From Prostheceraeus crozeri (taxonomy: Eukaryota > Platyhelminthes > Polycladida > Euryleptidae): DNA of 64,000 bases. The notes beneath the pieces were generated by a model. The model was not told where the DNA came from, did not search any database, and was given only the letters and a program-made list of their open reading frames with translations. The DNA is taken from the NCBI GenBank assembly GCA_907163375.1, contig CAJQUW010016142.1, forward strand, positions 124,001 through 188,000, in the 5' to 3' direction. Both the position numbers and the translations under genes were made by a program. This document shows, piece by piece, positions 46,230 to 58,861 of the stretch. Every line of letters starts with the position of its first letter. The first letter of the stretch is position 1.

Positions 46230-46999
46230 CGAGTTTCTGCAGGGAACGAGGCCGAAGGTGAGATTTTCACAGAATGATGTACACCCTATGCCTGCTACGA
46301 ATCGGCACGTCTGCCGAGTCCTAGTGAATTCCTCTTCTTGTCAGACAGGATCAAAGAAAAACACATGTAAATCCAATGGGACGCAGATTACAGTTTGTGG
46401 CTAGGATGAAATTTTGCATATTTTCTCTGATTAAACGAAGCGTAAATTTAAAAATCCAAAACACTGTTTTGCTGGTTCATGGCCACGCTTGTTCTCTCAA
46501 GTGAACTACAACAAGATAAAATGCTAAAACTGGCCATGACTCTAAAATTGGCCATGAACCAGCAAACAGTGTTTTGGATTTTTAAATTTATGACAAAGAC
46601 AGCGCTTAGACAGAATTAAACGAAACGTACTAAGCTCAGAGTCATAATTTTTGAAATGGAATGTCTTCAGGTCATTTCCTATGATGTGTCTGTGCTTTTA
46701 TCATGCATCTAATCGGCAATGTATGTGAGAATGTGGTTGAATGTGGATAAAGTTGCTCAAAATGTTTGCCGACATTAAGAGGCTCGCCAAATCTAAGTGT
46801 GTTTAGCTTTACAGACAGGGGTGCGTAGACATGAAAGGAGATGACCTGAAGACATTCCATTTCGAAAAGTATGGGCTTAGTACGTTAGTTAGAAGAGGAA
46901 CTCACTAGAACTCGGCAGACGTGCCGATTCGTAGCAGGCATAGGGTGAAAATCATTCTGTGAAAATCTCACTTTCGGCCACGTTCCCTGCAGAAACTCG
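46230..46999. repeat. Foldback family FB, copy c (best preserved)
   Basis: Left arm from 46230: CGAGTTTCTGCAGGGAACGA, then TTTCACAGAATGATGTACAC, CCTGCTACGAATCGGCACGT and GTCAGACAGGATCAAAGAAA. The right arm is the near-exact inverse, from about 46885 (AAGAGGAACTCACTAGAACT, GGCAGACGTGCCGATTCGTA, TTCCCTGCAGAAACTCG). The central block has TGGAATGTCTTCAGGTCATT at about 46660 and its inverse at about 46840, making a second, inner palindrome. A separate hairpin (46443-46590) has inserted into it. It is non-coding. Confidence 0.75.
46443..46590. mobile_element. 148-bp hairpin MITE nested in FB copy c
   Basis: Arms of about 42 bp (AATCCAAAACACTGTTTTGC and TGGTTCATGGCCA on the left; TGGCCATGAACCAGCAAACA on the right) around a ~63-bp loop. 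It starts and ends with the palindrome TAAATTTA. The other two FB copies lack it, so it is a later insertion. Confidence 0.7.
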
Positions 47000-49900
47000 C
47001 TCTGGTTGAGTGACTAATATGTAGCAATCCTGAATCAGCAGGCCTACATACTCGTATAGCGAACTTGAAACTATACAATAAGCGAGCATCAGCTTAAAGA
47101 CTCAAATCGGTATCCATGTCGGTTTTTAGTGGATTTCCTCGATAATTTTCTCCTCATTTTATTGATTGGATTGATATTATCATGGTTGAGAGATTTCTTG
47201 TGTAAATCACTCATTGGCACGCGACATCGCCTCAATAATAATTAAGAATGTTATGCAACGATCAAGTGAGACGGAATAAGTCGTTGCCCAAATTTTGTTT
47301 GACAAGGCTATCCATCCACTATATCCGAAATTGTCTTTTCATGGACATTTTTGATGGATGGCATCTATGTGAAACCTCAATCGGTGCAATTTTGTTCTAG
47401 TTTCTAATGCTTCATTGATAAACTCCCCTCCGTTATGCTTAGCGTCAAAGATTTCACCAAATCAATATTTGTTAGAGATGGAGAATACCTGAACTGTACA
47501 AATGTACATGCAGGCACCTACCATCAATCGAAATAATATCAATGAAAGACACCATTTAATTAATCCAATCACATCCATTCTAATAATTAAACGTAATCCA
47601 TTTGATTGGAAATAGCACTAAGATACAATCATTAAAACCGCTTCCAACTTTACCCACTCTAACCTGTATCGATGTTAATAACTGAATGTTGTAAGCAGTG
47701 GTCTCACAACATGAAGTAAATTTGTACACTTGATTTGAAAATGACTTTTAGATATTGAATTAGCTTTTCTCAAATTTCTCGAAGCTCCCTTCTGAAATAT
47801 AATCATCGAACTTGTCTTCGCATTGTAACTTTCTTGCAGATATTATTTTATAAAGAAATCGATTCCTCTTCACCTCTTCAGGAAATGCGGTTAATTTGAC
47901 TAAATACTATCGTTCAGCAGTTCTCAAATAGTTTGAATGTAAAGCACCTTCGCTTAGCATTAATAAAAATAATAAAACGATCCATTTTAACGAAAATGTG
48001 AGTTGTTTTGCTGTTGCTTTCTTACTTGCACCTCTTTCACTAGAGAAGATTTGATGAAGTTGATTATCTCCGCACTATTTTTCGACCTCACATGAACTGT
48101 TGAGTTGATATTTCATTTTCACCTGAATTGTTTGAACATTTGCTGAAGAAATGAATGGCGTTGTATTCAATTAACGGAGCAAATGAATTGCAAAAGGTTC
48201 GGTGATTATTTATCTTGCAAAATGCTGTAGTTGATCTACAACGAGGCAGATATGAGAATTTAATTAGATTTCCTAAGTGTGGCGTAGAGAATCACAGCGA
48301 ATTCCTTTCTATTCAAAGACTATTTTGGCATCGTGAAAGATTAATACAATGAAAAAGCGCGCTGAATTGTCTTCATTTCCACGTGTTTTATTCATATTCT
48401 TGTTTAAACGCTATCACGAAATTTTTCGATCATTTATACATTCAAATTTACTGTTAGTGGCGAAGTAACCTATACAAAGCATCATTGCATGTCAGGGGTA
48501 CACATTCATTAATCGATGGTAAAGTGTGCACCAGAGACGGAAACTAACCGTTGGCCTTAAGCATACATGTAAATGAACAGGGCTAGCAGTTGATGTCTGA
48601 CATAGTTTATTGCCGCACTATGGATACAGAGTGTGCTTTCAGAGCTTTGCATAGACTGCAAGACAATGTTTGCAGATGAGCAACAACTTTCGTCAAAAAT
48701 TATGTTGAAGATTTACAAATGAAACAGACTACTGATGCAGAACACCGTATGCCATGATTTAATTCCTAATTAATTTAATTTAATTTAAAGTGCCTGAAAT
48801 CGGTCTGAAGTTGGTATAATGCCGACCAGAGCCATGCTTTAAAACACCTGAAGTCCTACCTACAGAGAAACTGGTCTATGGTTGGACCTATACCGGTTTC
48901 CATTACTACGAAGGCTGTCGTATTTTGAAATGCGAAAGCTACTTGCGAAATTGAGAGCAACAAAATGTGCGAGATACACAATTCTTCATGTTCATTCGTT
49001 GCGTAACGCCTCCCTACTTGGTCAGACTAATGCTGCAAAATAAATTACTTTATCATAATTTATCCGGGTAACCCGCAAGTTGCGGTAATATATTCTCAGT
49101 AAGTGCCGGATAGGTTATCTATTTTTGCAAAAGTCTCCGATCGTCAGTCTGATCAACTCCCTTGTATTCCTTATGCATTAGTAAATTAGATCTTTTGATT
49201 GCTGCAAGTCCTTTTTTCATTTGATAATACATTTTTAATATCTCTGCAGCTTACATGCGCGTCATATTTATATATGCGCATCATGAAAAAATGCATTGAA
49301 TCACGTTTTTAGATTTGCTTTTACATGTAGGTATAGTTGTGCAAGCATAACTACCTATACATTTTTAAAGGCTGAAAAGGATTTATTACTTAATGGAATC
49401 TACATGTATAATTTTTATGTTCTATATGACTACATCTTTATAGATGTCATTTTTACTCTTGATATTTTTGGGCTCCTTGTTTGAATAGGTTTAATGCTGA
49501 ACACTTAATGCTTCAATAATTGGCGTGTTGTACATTATAAATCCCATTCTCGGATAGTGTGTACAAACTCGTGATATTTCTATGGATTTGTTTAAAACAA
49601 ATAGTTTCATGCATTTACTTATCCTTTGACTTTTTGTTACGTTGAGGGACACTTTTCCATTGAGTATATTTGCGGTGAAATTTCTGATTTCATTCTCAAA
49701 ATTCAGAAGTATGATGTCTATCATAAAGCGTTATGGATACTTTAAGTCGATGGACTTAATTTCACTGGACTTCAGCTAAGCTTTCAACATAAAAACGTTG
49801 GAATTACATTTAATGTCATGTGCTAAATTGGCTACCTGGTTTGCGACATAAACTGATAAGATTGGCTTGGCCTTTATCACAGTGAGTCCGACGATAAAAT

Positions 49901-50642
49901 ATTTTATCACTATTAGTTACCACAAGTTGCAGCATAACTTACCGCAGGAGACGGCAAGTTACCGTCCTCCGAATGTAGCCACAATTGATTAGGTCAAACG
50001 TAGTGTTTTCGCAGGTTTCCGAAGTTTTTCTTATTGCCATTTTTCGCAGCAATTAATTGTCCATTTTGTTGTCTTCCCTTTTCGTAGGGTGCTTTTCATT
50101 ATATTCACGGTATATAGGACCGACATTTTTCCGGGAAGTGTTGTGAGAGGTCGAACACGACAATCATGTCATATTCGCATTATCTGTCTGAGTGATCGCA
50201 GCGAATCACATAAAGGACTTTCCGAATCAATGAAATTATATCCGAAACTATGGGTCAACAAAATATCCCATATCAAAGCCACAGTTCAAATATACATTAA
50301 AAATAATTTACATGTACATTGCTTCATTTTTCTATCAAACCTGCTAAATTTAAATTACAATCATCAATAAACATTTTTAAAGCAGTTTATTAGAATAATC
50401 AAAATGTTTAATGCCTACAATACAATAATTTTGATGTTTTAGTGCTTTGGCAGTTGAAAGTTTTTAGTGTACATACACGTATGCAAAATTTCATATTTTT
50501 TGATCAAATTTGGTTTTATATGTAGGTGTTCTATACCCGATATTACTTAACCACATCAATGTTCCATAGCCTGCTCGTGTTCGCATTTTATGCATCCATA
50601 TTTTATGATAATACAGAATACAATAAATTGAATATAAAGATA
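47000..50642. other. Intron segment without recognised gene
   Basis: AT-rich intron. A TTAATTTAATTTAATTTAA run lies at about 48770-48788. No gene or named repeat is seen. Confidence 0.35.
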
Positions 50643-50859
50643 GTCGCCCAATTCATTAATCCACAACAATACCCAATAAAAATAAACACCAAAATCAAAA
50701 CAAGGTGATATGAAAGTAATACACGATCGCTTTCGTGGTCTCTATTTATGTGCATAGAGAATATTTGAAGATTATGATTTGAATATTAGAGAATTACATT
50801 GTTTTGATTTTGGTATTTATTGTTATTAGGTATTGTCTTGGATTAATGAATTGGGCGAC
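50643..50859. mobile_element. 217-bp hairpin MITE
   Basis: The left arm GTCGCCCAATTCATTAATCC, running to about 50703, is mirrored by a right arm of about 61 bp from 50799 ending GGATTAATGAATTGGGCGAC. The arms differ by a few bases. The loop is ~95 bp of AT-rich sequence. Non-coding. Confidence 0.75.
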
Positions 50860-51653
50860 CATCTTCATCTTCAAATGCATTCGCCATCACAACTGCTTCA
50901 AAATACATAAATTATATTATGCGCAAACTTAATATTGCATTAGATATTTGAAACTATTGAAAAATATTGCGCAAATTAAATGTCTCGTACCAGTTTCCGC
51001 AGTGATGTCTATTTGGCCAACCATCTTTTTATTTCATTCTTTGCTTCATTTCATCTTCATTACTTTGACTATGGCAGATAAGAAATGACAAAAAATGTGC
51101 TCAAGTTTTGTTTCTAATTATCGAAAATGCAGCAACTTTTAGCATTGACTTTGACTTTGCATTTCTTGACCTGCAAATTTGCAGTGTTCAACATCATTTT
51201 CTGTTTTATATTGCAATCTGTAGACAAATATAATGCACTGTGCGCAAATGTTTGAAAATGATGATTCCCCATCTGAAAAGTCGCTGAAGACTTGTCATGT
51301 CCCAATACGACATGGTTGCGCTAAACATAAGGCTATTCAAAATAATTCAAGCGAGAAAAATGTAAACAGTAAAACAATCACACAAAAGTAATTACTGTTA
51401 AAATCAAACAACCTAGTGCTTCATTGTCCCGAAATATTGATCATCGATGTTCGTGTAATGATTCAGTGGTTGCATTTAATCGCAATGGGAAAGATTATCC
51501 GAGCTTCAACACTGATTCAATGTTTATGGAAGTTTTTGATCGATATAAAAAGGCGCGATGACTTGTTCGCGATCAGTAACAGGTTTCACAAATCTCATGA
51601 CGCAAATTCTTGCTAGTTGATATATCCTTTTCAGTCTCCGTATCTCTTCTTAT

Positions 51654-51742
51654 GGGAATTGAACCCAGATTTCTCAATCAGGAATTTGCCATGAAAGATG
51701 ACAAGAAAGCCTTACAACTAACGCATTTACCGACATAATGCC
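51654..51742 (-). repeat. tRNA-like repeat
   Basis: On the minus strand, GGCATTATGTCGGTAAATGC is a weak A box and ATCTGGGTTCAATTCCC is a good B box, spaced as in a tRNA with a somewhat long middle. Probably a decayed SINE head. Confidence 0.45.
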
Positions 51743-53460
51743 GGATTGCGTTTGTGTAGGGGATTTACAGGAGATTTATATCTTTACATCTCATTTGAGC
51801 TTCCTCGCTCTCATGCCAAGAAATTGCCGCTATATCATAATGTCAGCATCGAGACATCAGCGGATGAAAATCGAAATTTCCGCAACTTTTGTGCTCATGC
51901 TCACATCTAACCATATATGAGTAGAACGAAGTCACCAGAGGCACAGGCATTCTATAGCTTCACCTTTTTGACATCAGCCAAATCAAAATGTGAAAATGTA
52001 CAAAGCTGTATTTTCGATTCATTTCATTATATTATCAGTTGACGATTTATTATGATAGCGATAAGATTCAACTAAATTGTGGGCTCAGCTTACCTTGTGA
52101 CATTATTTCCAAAATAGTGAAGGAACTCGTGCATGTTTTCAAAACACATGTTTCATAAAAGAAATGATCTGATAGTCAGTGCGGGTATTTTGATAGTCTT
52201 AGTTATTCATGCCTACCACACATCACAATTATTAATTTGCAGCTGAATAATTTGACTTTGAAAAAACGCAGTTTTTGTAAAAGAAGATGAGATAAGCAAT
52301 GAATGAGAATGAGTAATAAATGAAAAGAAGCAATGAGATTATACTTCATTTAATACGTGACATATTGAAGATAATTTTTGACAACAAAAATACAACAATT
52401 GACGTTGCTCTCTTCCGCAAGGAAGAAGAACAAGGAAACTCTCGATTATTGCGTATTCGGGAACTATTTCCAATCTAGGACTCTAGGACGGCTCTGTGAA
52501 GCGCCTCCCATATGATGCTATGATCAGTGTTGCAATTATATGATCAAATACGTCATGAAATGCTTGCTCATTATTATCCTCACAACCGAAAGTAACAATT
52601 TCAACCAAATCCACCTTCCCTCTCAACAATGACACTTCACTGTCGAACACCCACGCACTACAGGTATCATGCAGTACGTTGATCATATATCACTTTTAAC
52701 GCTCTCTTTCATAGTTTTCTCTTTCACTTTTTACTTTTCAATGTCTGCAACCTTTAATGCAGGTAACAATGATTGTGTATATGCTTTACTTAATATGCAA
52801 TGAGTGGAAACTATCTCCATGGCAACAGAAGAAAGCATTTTGAACCGAGCGTCCGCATTCTTCGTTTTTCAGTTTCTTGTTCAATTGTTTGTTCAAATAA
52901 GCTTCTTCATCAATTAATTGCTTTTGTAGTGACTGAGGTCTTCATAGCAAATCGCGCTAGCCTAATCGTCGCATGGGCTATACTGGGATAGATGAAAATC
53001 ACTAAACATTAATATCTTATCCGTAACGTAGGCCTATATGCGCTCCAGTAGGTAATGTTCATTTACTTTATAGCTCAATCACAATCCAACTACGATATAA
53101 ATAATATAAATTCCTAGCTCCGCTGAGCATCACGTAAATATCAAAGTAACCTTAACTTTCTCATCTGGTAAAAACAGACGACTGACCATGAGAGATGGCT
53201 TTTCAAACCAAGTGGAATGCTGGTATCATTCATCGGAGATAAGTTTACTTGTCATCTGCAGTATGCAGAGGTTTAAATAAGATGCATGTACCTCAGTTTA
53301 CTTCTTCTTTCATTAAATAATAAATAAAGTTGAACCAACTAAGTATATAGAATGAATATTATTAATCTCTATTGTGCATGTAGACTATCTTGCTCTTACG
53401 TCATACAAATTTTAATCGCTCGTGTAAAGTGCAGTGATGTGTATTGTGTGGCATTCAGAT
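51743..53460. other. Intron segment without recognised gene
   Basis: AT-rich intron; one TAGGCCTA at 53029. Nothing else is seen. Confidence 0.35.
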
Positions 53461-53500
53461 GATAAACATTCACAAAGTAATTATTTTGTGAATGTTTATC
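53461..53500. repeat. Perfect 16-bp palindromic hairpin
   Basis: GATAAACATTCACAAA and its exact inverse, separated by GTAATTAT. Too short for a MITE by itself. It could be a terminal palindrome or chance in AT-rich DNA, but a 16-bp perfect stem is unlikely by chance. Confidence 0.7.
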
Positions 53501-56500
53501 AAATTATATCAGAATTACCGTCAACTCATAGATGTACATTGTACATGCACATTTTTAAGGTCACCATTGAGTTGCCGCAGCCATGAGTAGGAAAATTGGT
53601 CTATTAATTTGTTTATATCGTTCGTCATTCTCTGATGGAGGAATGCATTATATAACGTCTCGATAGATCACTTCTGTTGTCTAGATATCTTTGAGCAAAT
53701 AAGGCTTTAAATCTATCGACAACGACATCGTCAATCTATCGTTAAATCTATCGTCTCCTTAATTAATCGCTGCATGTCTGTAAATCAATTATCCTTCAAT
53801 TGATTTTCATTGGTCACTGCTACAAAATGAGAGACAATAATCTTTTCGTTTCAAGTAGTCTTCCTTTCTTTTACATCCCTACCTTTCATAAGCAAGACAC
53901 CTTTAATTATCTGGCTTAGTGTTTTAATTCTTGCATCTGGACGATCTCGTTATTTGACACAAGATTTGAAGGAGTCTTAATTTGAGTTGATGAGAAATTA
54001 GACTGAATTTCAACGGAGCAATTTATGGTTCGGATATGAAGTTGCTTTCAAGGTAAACGCACTGACGACTGCTTCAGATAAAATGAAAAATTAAATTCTG
54101 CACTGAACTTAAAACTGTTGTCATTGGAAACTGTCTCCAAATCATGGGACGTAAGAATGACTTCTTCAAAAAGTCTAACTGATCATTCAATGCTATTGTT
54201 TTCAAAGACTCAGACTAATGCTTTATGTCATGAATTCAATGATAAAGGCTATCTTTGATGACATCAATCCGACTTAGAATCAATCTTGGATATACACTAT
54301 TTCTTTGTTTCGACGCAAATTTTCATAAAGTAGATAGGCAGTAAGCAAAGTCCTTCACAGAATTTCATCGATATCGGAAAAATTTCCATTCAGAATATCC
54401 TAAGTGAAATGTCAATTGCTCCGAAGCTTAATTCATCATGTATTTAGCCGTAAATTTAATCTATGCTCATAAGTATCGACAGTCTGTAATTTCATGCTGC
54501 AGACAGGTTTCTGTATTCAAAATGCAATTGAACAATACATGCAAGTCCAAGCAATAAAGTTCTTGCTTTTGCATTCATCATGACAGGTACATATATACAT
54601 GTGTATTTAATATTTTTGCTATCATAGTAAATACTTTACACTTGTTTTCATGAAATGAAAGTATAATGCGCATTGAAAAACGCTCTGCTCCGATCCTGAA
54701 CTTTATGTTCTCTCCTGACTTTTAATAAATCAACAACCTCTGGGAAAGTTCTATTGCTACCTAAGTGTGATATGATCCTTGAAATTTCAAAATGACGCGT
54801 TTTTATAGCGACAAAAACAACGATAATTTAAAGGTCTTCATTTTTCCAGCAACGTCAAGGATTGAAAATAGCCTAATTAAATAGCCTATTAAAAATAGCC
54901 TCTCTCTATCTGCTCAAGAGAATGTTATTGATTATTCTACGCAATTATGTTTGACGCGTCAACAATCAGCTATCGTGTTGATCGACATTCTCAATGCCAG
55001 AGTTTCACTTTAAATGTCTACTATGAGAATTTCATAATAATCTGTCACCCGTATAATTCTTTGTGTCATGCTAGATATCTACCACTACTAAATTTATCAT
55101 ACCAGTCGATTTGAGTTTTTCAGAGCATTAATACAAGAGATTCATGAACACTCATCAGTAGTAAATGAGAATTTTTCGAGATGTTGTATACTTAACTTCG
55201 AAGAAATTGAGCAGATTAACAAGAATTTCCGAAATTGGCAGTGAATAAATGGTTTTCAGCAGCACACTCTGAAACTCTTCGTTTACAACCATCACTATTC
55301 AATCATGCTGAACAAATGTAGATGCAACTATAAGCGTAGAATGGCAAATCTGCAAACTATATAGGCGTCTAGCTTCATTAAATTGTCATTTTTATTTGGT
55401 GTACATTTTTGACAAAAAATGACTCTGACTGAAAATACATTATACAGTTGACAGAGAAGCAAATAGTAACATGCTCAAGTGCAAGATTGAGAGGTGCAGG
55501 TTTCGGAAAAAATCGCAGATCTATACTGGTCAGGCAATATTCCGCATATCAATTATCAAATATTGGATTTACAATGCCTTCTGCAACTTAGGCATATATG
55601 CAGTATACTGTTTCATCATTTCTAAAGACAATGTCTTTGATCATATCTTTTTTATCTTCAATTAATTTTTCTAAACGAGATTTTCAAAACACTTTCAGCA
55701 AAGTCATGCATCCATTTTTCCTCTTTCATACTGAAATGAATTTTGCCTGCATCATATCTTGTACCCAGAAACAATTTTCCCTAGAATAATTCAAAACCAA
55801 ATGCATTTTTTCAAACATGGTGTAGAAATTCTTTTAAGAATAATGATCAAATGATAAGATTTTGTAATTATGAATTATCTGTGATTCTCAATTACTGCAT
55901 AATATTTAGCATTCGTCATTTAAATTACAAATATCGAAGCAAAAATTGATACAATTATTGATCCTTTAGAAAATGGGGTATAGGCCTAGGCAAGTAGTTC
56001 TCTCTAGAGACAATTGTGCTCCTCTGTAAGTTATGGCATGAATATACTGCATTATTGTAGTTGCCCCTATTCGTCCGATATTGATAATGGAGTCACTTAG
56101 TTATACATGCAAGTGTTCTCGCCTACAAGTTTGAGAAAATTTTGATAATGTCCCATCCATTGGAACACATCAATTAAAAATGGCTTATATTGCCCTAAAT
56201 TGCTATTAAAATAATTAACAAAACATTAATATTAAACACTTATGTTTTTATGCTATACACATGCATGATCTGTAAGCACTTCCAACTCAGTCTGAAGCCC
56301 ATTCTATTGTGAATTGCAAGTCCGACCATTAAAAATGTATTTACAATTTACATATTTAAATTGGGCCTAGTATTCTTAGCTAGCAGTTATTAGCTTCAAA
56401 CCTAAATTAACCAACCCTGAAATAGTGAACCAATGCAATTCCCACCCTATATGTATTTTAGTTATCAAAAGACAAGAGCGTATTAAATTGATTGGAAAGT

Positions 56501-57956
56501 TGTGAAGCTTTGTGAAATTTAAAGAGCACAAAGTTTTTCTTCTTATCTCATTACAATCTCTTTTTTCTACTTTTGCTTCAGTTAGATTTTTAATGGAAAT
56601 GCACCGGATTTGATGCACTAGACAAAACTGCTTCTGACAGCTTCATTTAGGTTATCAATTACTTCACCGATAATTTAACTCAAGTAACTGTAGGCTACAT
56701 TTACATAATTCACCGAAACTTACTGATCTCTGCCATCATTTTTCATTATTGATTGCACTATCATGTCTGCCTGCCTGTCTGTGCCGTCTGCGCTCAAGTC
56801 GCCGAAATCACAGCAAATAAAACAGAATTTCAAAGGCTTTTAGGTCACGCGGTTTACATAGTTGATTTCATTTGCTGATTTATAGTCAATTTGATATTCA
56901 ATTTCGCGGGAGACGGGTCAATCGAGAAACTCTTTATCAGACTGCAAGATTTACTTTCTGTAAATGAAATGAAATTGCCTTAGCACAACTTCTTCCTCCA
57001 AAAGTGAGTTATGATTGACTGTAGAGATTGAGTAGCCATGTGTTGCTCTTCCATAAGACGTGTTTTGGGAGCTAAGATTATGGAAATTGAAAATCTTCGT
57101 TACAATTGTAGCCATGATGGATAACAAACTGCGAATTCAATTATCCTGCCTATAATAGATGTCTCTTTCGACTAATTATTGAGTTCATTCGCTGAGAAAT
57201 GGTCTACTTATAGAAAACGGCTCCTCGTAAAATGATATTCCCGTACAATTTTAGATTTCGAAGTTCATAGATATTCAAATTGTTCGATATGAAAACGTAG
57301 TTAGGGACAGAAAACTTGGTTGACTTCCCTCAGTCTTTATCAGTAATTTGAAGCAAATCTATGAGTCTTTCGTCCACACATCTACAAAGTAGTTGGATGA
57401 TTTACATGCGCTGCGATGCTGTCTGCTTTTCAAGGCGCATTCGGACCAGCACGATAACGGTAGAATCGGCACGATATTTCATTTTACTGTTGAGCTGCTG
57501 TTCACATTCTAAACATTATCGTTGAGAAATTCGGGTTAATGTGAACATCAGCTATGTTCCACATGCAGAGCGATTGTTTTTCAATTTATCGTTATCGGCA
57601 TAATGTGAACCGGCTTCAGACAGACAGGCAGATTGAAGAGATTGCTGTTCTATTCAACTTATTCGTGATAAACTGAGAATGAAATAACAAGCAATATGTA
57701 CTGCGTCTAATTGCGTAACAGCAATGTACTAGGCGATCTAAGTGGCTTAAATTCTCAGACAACCCCCCCCCACCACTACAGAAAATCTTTAAACCCCAGA
57801 GACCTGAAGGGGTCCAGTGGATTTTTTTAATTGATAATGCAGGAACTTTTCATGTCCATGTGAAATCATCATTTTTGACAGTGATTCTGCTGCGTAATTT
57901 CATTCCAATTGGCGAAATAATTCCTGCTTAGTCATACAGTGATTGAAAGCGGGAGG
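53501..57956. other. Intron segment without recognised gene
   Basis: AT-rich intron. One TAGGCCTA lies at 55981, and a nine-to-ten-C run near 57766. No exon matching the next PDZ domain of the PATJ/MPDZ-like gene was recognised. Confidence 0.35.
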
Positions 57957-57968
57957 GCAACCGCAAAT
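57957..57968. repeat. 12-bp target duplication of the Penelope-like element, left copy
   Basis: GCAACCGCAAAT here and at 58850-58861 brackets the element exactly. Confidence 0.75.
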
Positions 57969-58064
57969 TTTTGTAGTAATAATCAATTTTTGTAGTTGTA
58001 AAAGCATCTTTGTAGTAATAATCATTTTCATGAAAAATCGTTCGAAAAAATTCTGTCGATATTT

Positions 58065-58613
58065 ATGCAAAATGGCTACAATCAAAATTTCATTAACAAG
58101 ATCAAACAAAAAGTTGACAATGCTATTTCGCAAAACTCTGGTCAAAATTCGAATTTGAATATTTCTTACACTTTTTGGAAGCTGCCTTACGTGAAAGAAA
58201 ACGAAAAGGAGACATTTAAAACTGTTCATGTCGTTAACCGTGTCCTACCAGAAAACCACAAACTGTCCGTATTTTTTAAAACCTTCAAAACTCGCAGTAT
58301 CTTTCCCAACAAAGATCCGGTGCCTACGAGTCTCACCTCTAATTTAGTTTACAAATTCAAATGTGGGCAATGCGACAGTTGCTACCTTGGTGAGACTCGT
58401 AGGCACCTGATTACTCGTATTGATGAGCATATCAAAGGCAGACCGCAAGATTCTGAAATTTTCAAAGCACATTCATAAAGCGACAGCCAATGAATTTTCT
58501 ATTGTCTGCCGTACTAAACACACTCGCATAGCTGAATCTATATTGATTAAAATGCATGAAACTGATAATTTATTGAACGAATGCGATTCTTCTGTTCCGT
58601 TGCATATCTTTTA
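58065..58613 (+). pseudogene. Penelope-like ORF C terminus with GIY-YIG endonuclease
   Basis: In life this domain nicks target DNA for Penelope-like elements. The frame from 58065 reads a linker (INKIKQKVDNAISQNS), then SYTFWKLPYVKEN and VYKFKCGQCDSCYLGETRRH, the GIY-YIG-type core preceded by the CxxCxxCY zinc-finger-like motif. LITRIDEHIKG carries the conserved Arg and Glu-His. After a frameshift near 58468 it continues as HIHKATANEFSIVCRTKHTR and IAESILIKMHETDNLLNE, ending SSVPLHIF, the usual Penelope C terminus. The frame shift and absence of the reverse transcriptase make it inactive. The wording of the motif is well kept, so the copy is not very old. Confidence 0.85.
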
Positions 58614-58750
58614 ATTGTACTACAGAGAGGTAATTGTAAATGCGCAAATACCTCTCCATTCCATTCTATTGTAAATTTCATTTTAGCTGTTCTTAACTGT
58701 GTTTACTTGATCATTTAAATTTGTATATAAACCTCATTTTGCTGATTTGA

Positions 58751-58808
58751 CTTGATGCCCTGATGATGTATCAATAAACAATACGAAATCGATCGACAAT
58801 GAATCAAG
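58751..58808 (+). ncRNA. Hammerhead-ribozyme-like fold at the Penelope 3' end
   Basis: CTGATGA (58760-58766) and GAAA (58785-58788) are the two conserved boxes. GTAT/ATAC (58768-58771 with 58781-58784) can form stem II. The palindrome ATCGAT (58788-58793) could form a minimal stem III, giving TC as the cleavage-site bases before GAC. CTTGAT (58751-58756) and ATCAAG (58803-58808) form a distal stem I. Hammerheads with tiny stem III are known in Penelope-like elements. One extra U between CTGATGA and stem II, and a weak proximal stem I, leave activity doubtful. Confidence 0.5.
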
Positions 58809-58849
58809 TGTTTTGCAATCTTTTAATTTTTGGTCGTACAGCGTACAAT

Positions 58850-58861
58850 GCAACCGCAAAT
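58850..58861. repeat. 12-bp target duplication of the Penelope-like element, right copy
   Basis: Exact second GCAACCGCAAAT; see 57957-57968. Confidence 0.75.

Larger units (their letters stand above)
57969..58849 (+). mobile_element. 5'-truncated Penelope-like retroelement
   Basis: An 881-bp insertion with a 12-bp target duplication (GCAACCGCAAAT). It holds the end of the single Penelope ORF (linker plus GIY-YIG endonuclease), a ~235-bp 3' region and a hammerhead-like fold. The reverse transcriptase is missing, so this is a 5'-truncated copy. Its left end carries a small internal repeat (TTTGTAGTAATAATCATTTT twice), which may mark aberrant 5' joining. Confidence 0.8.
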
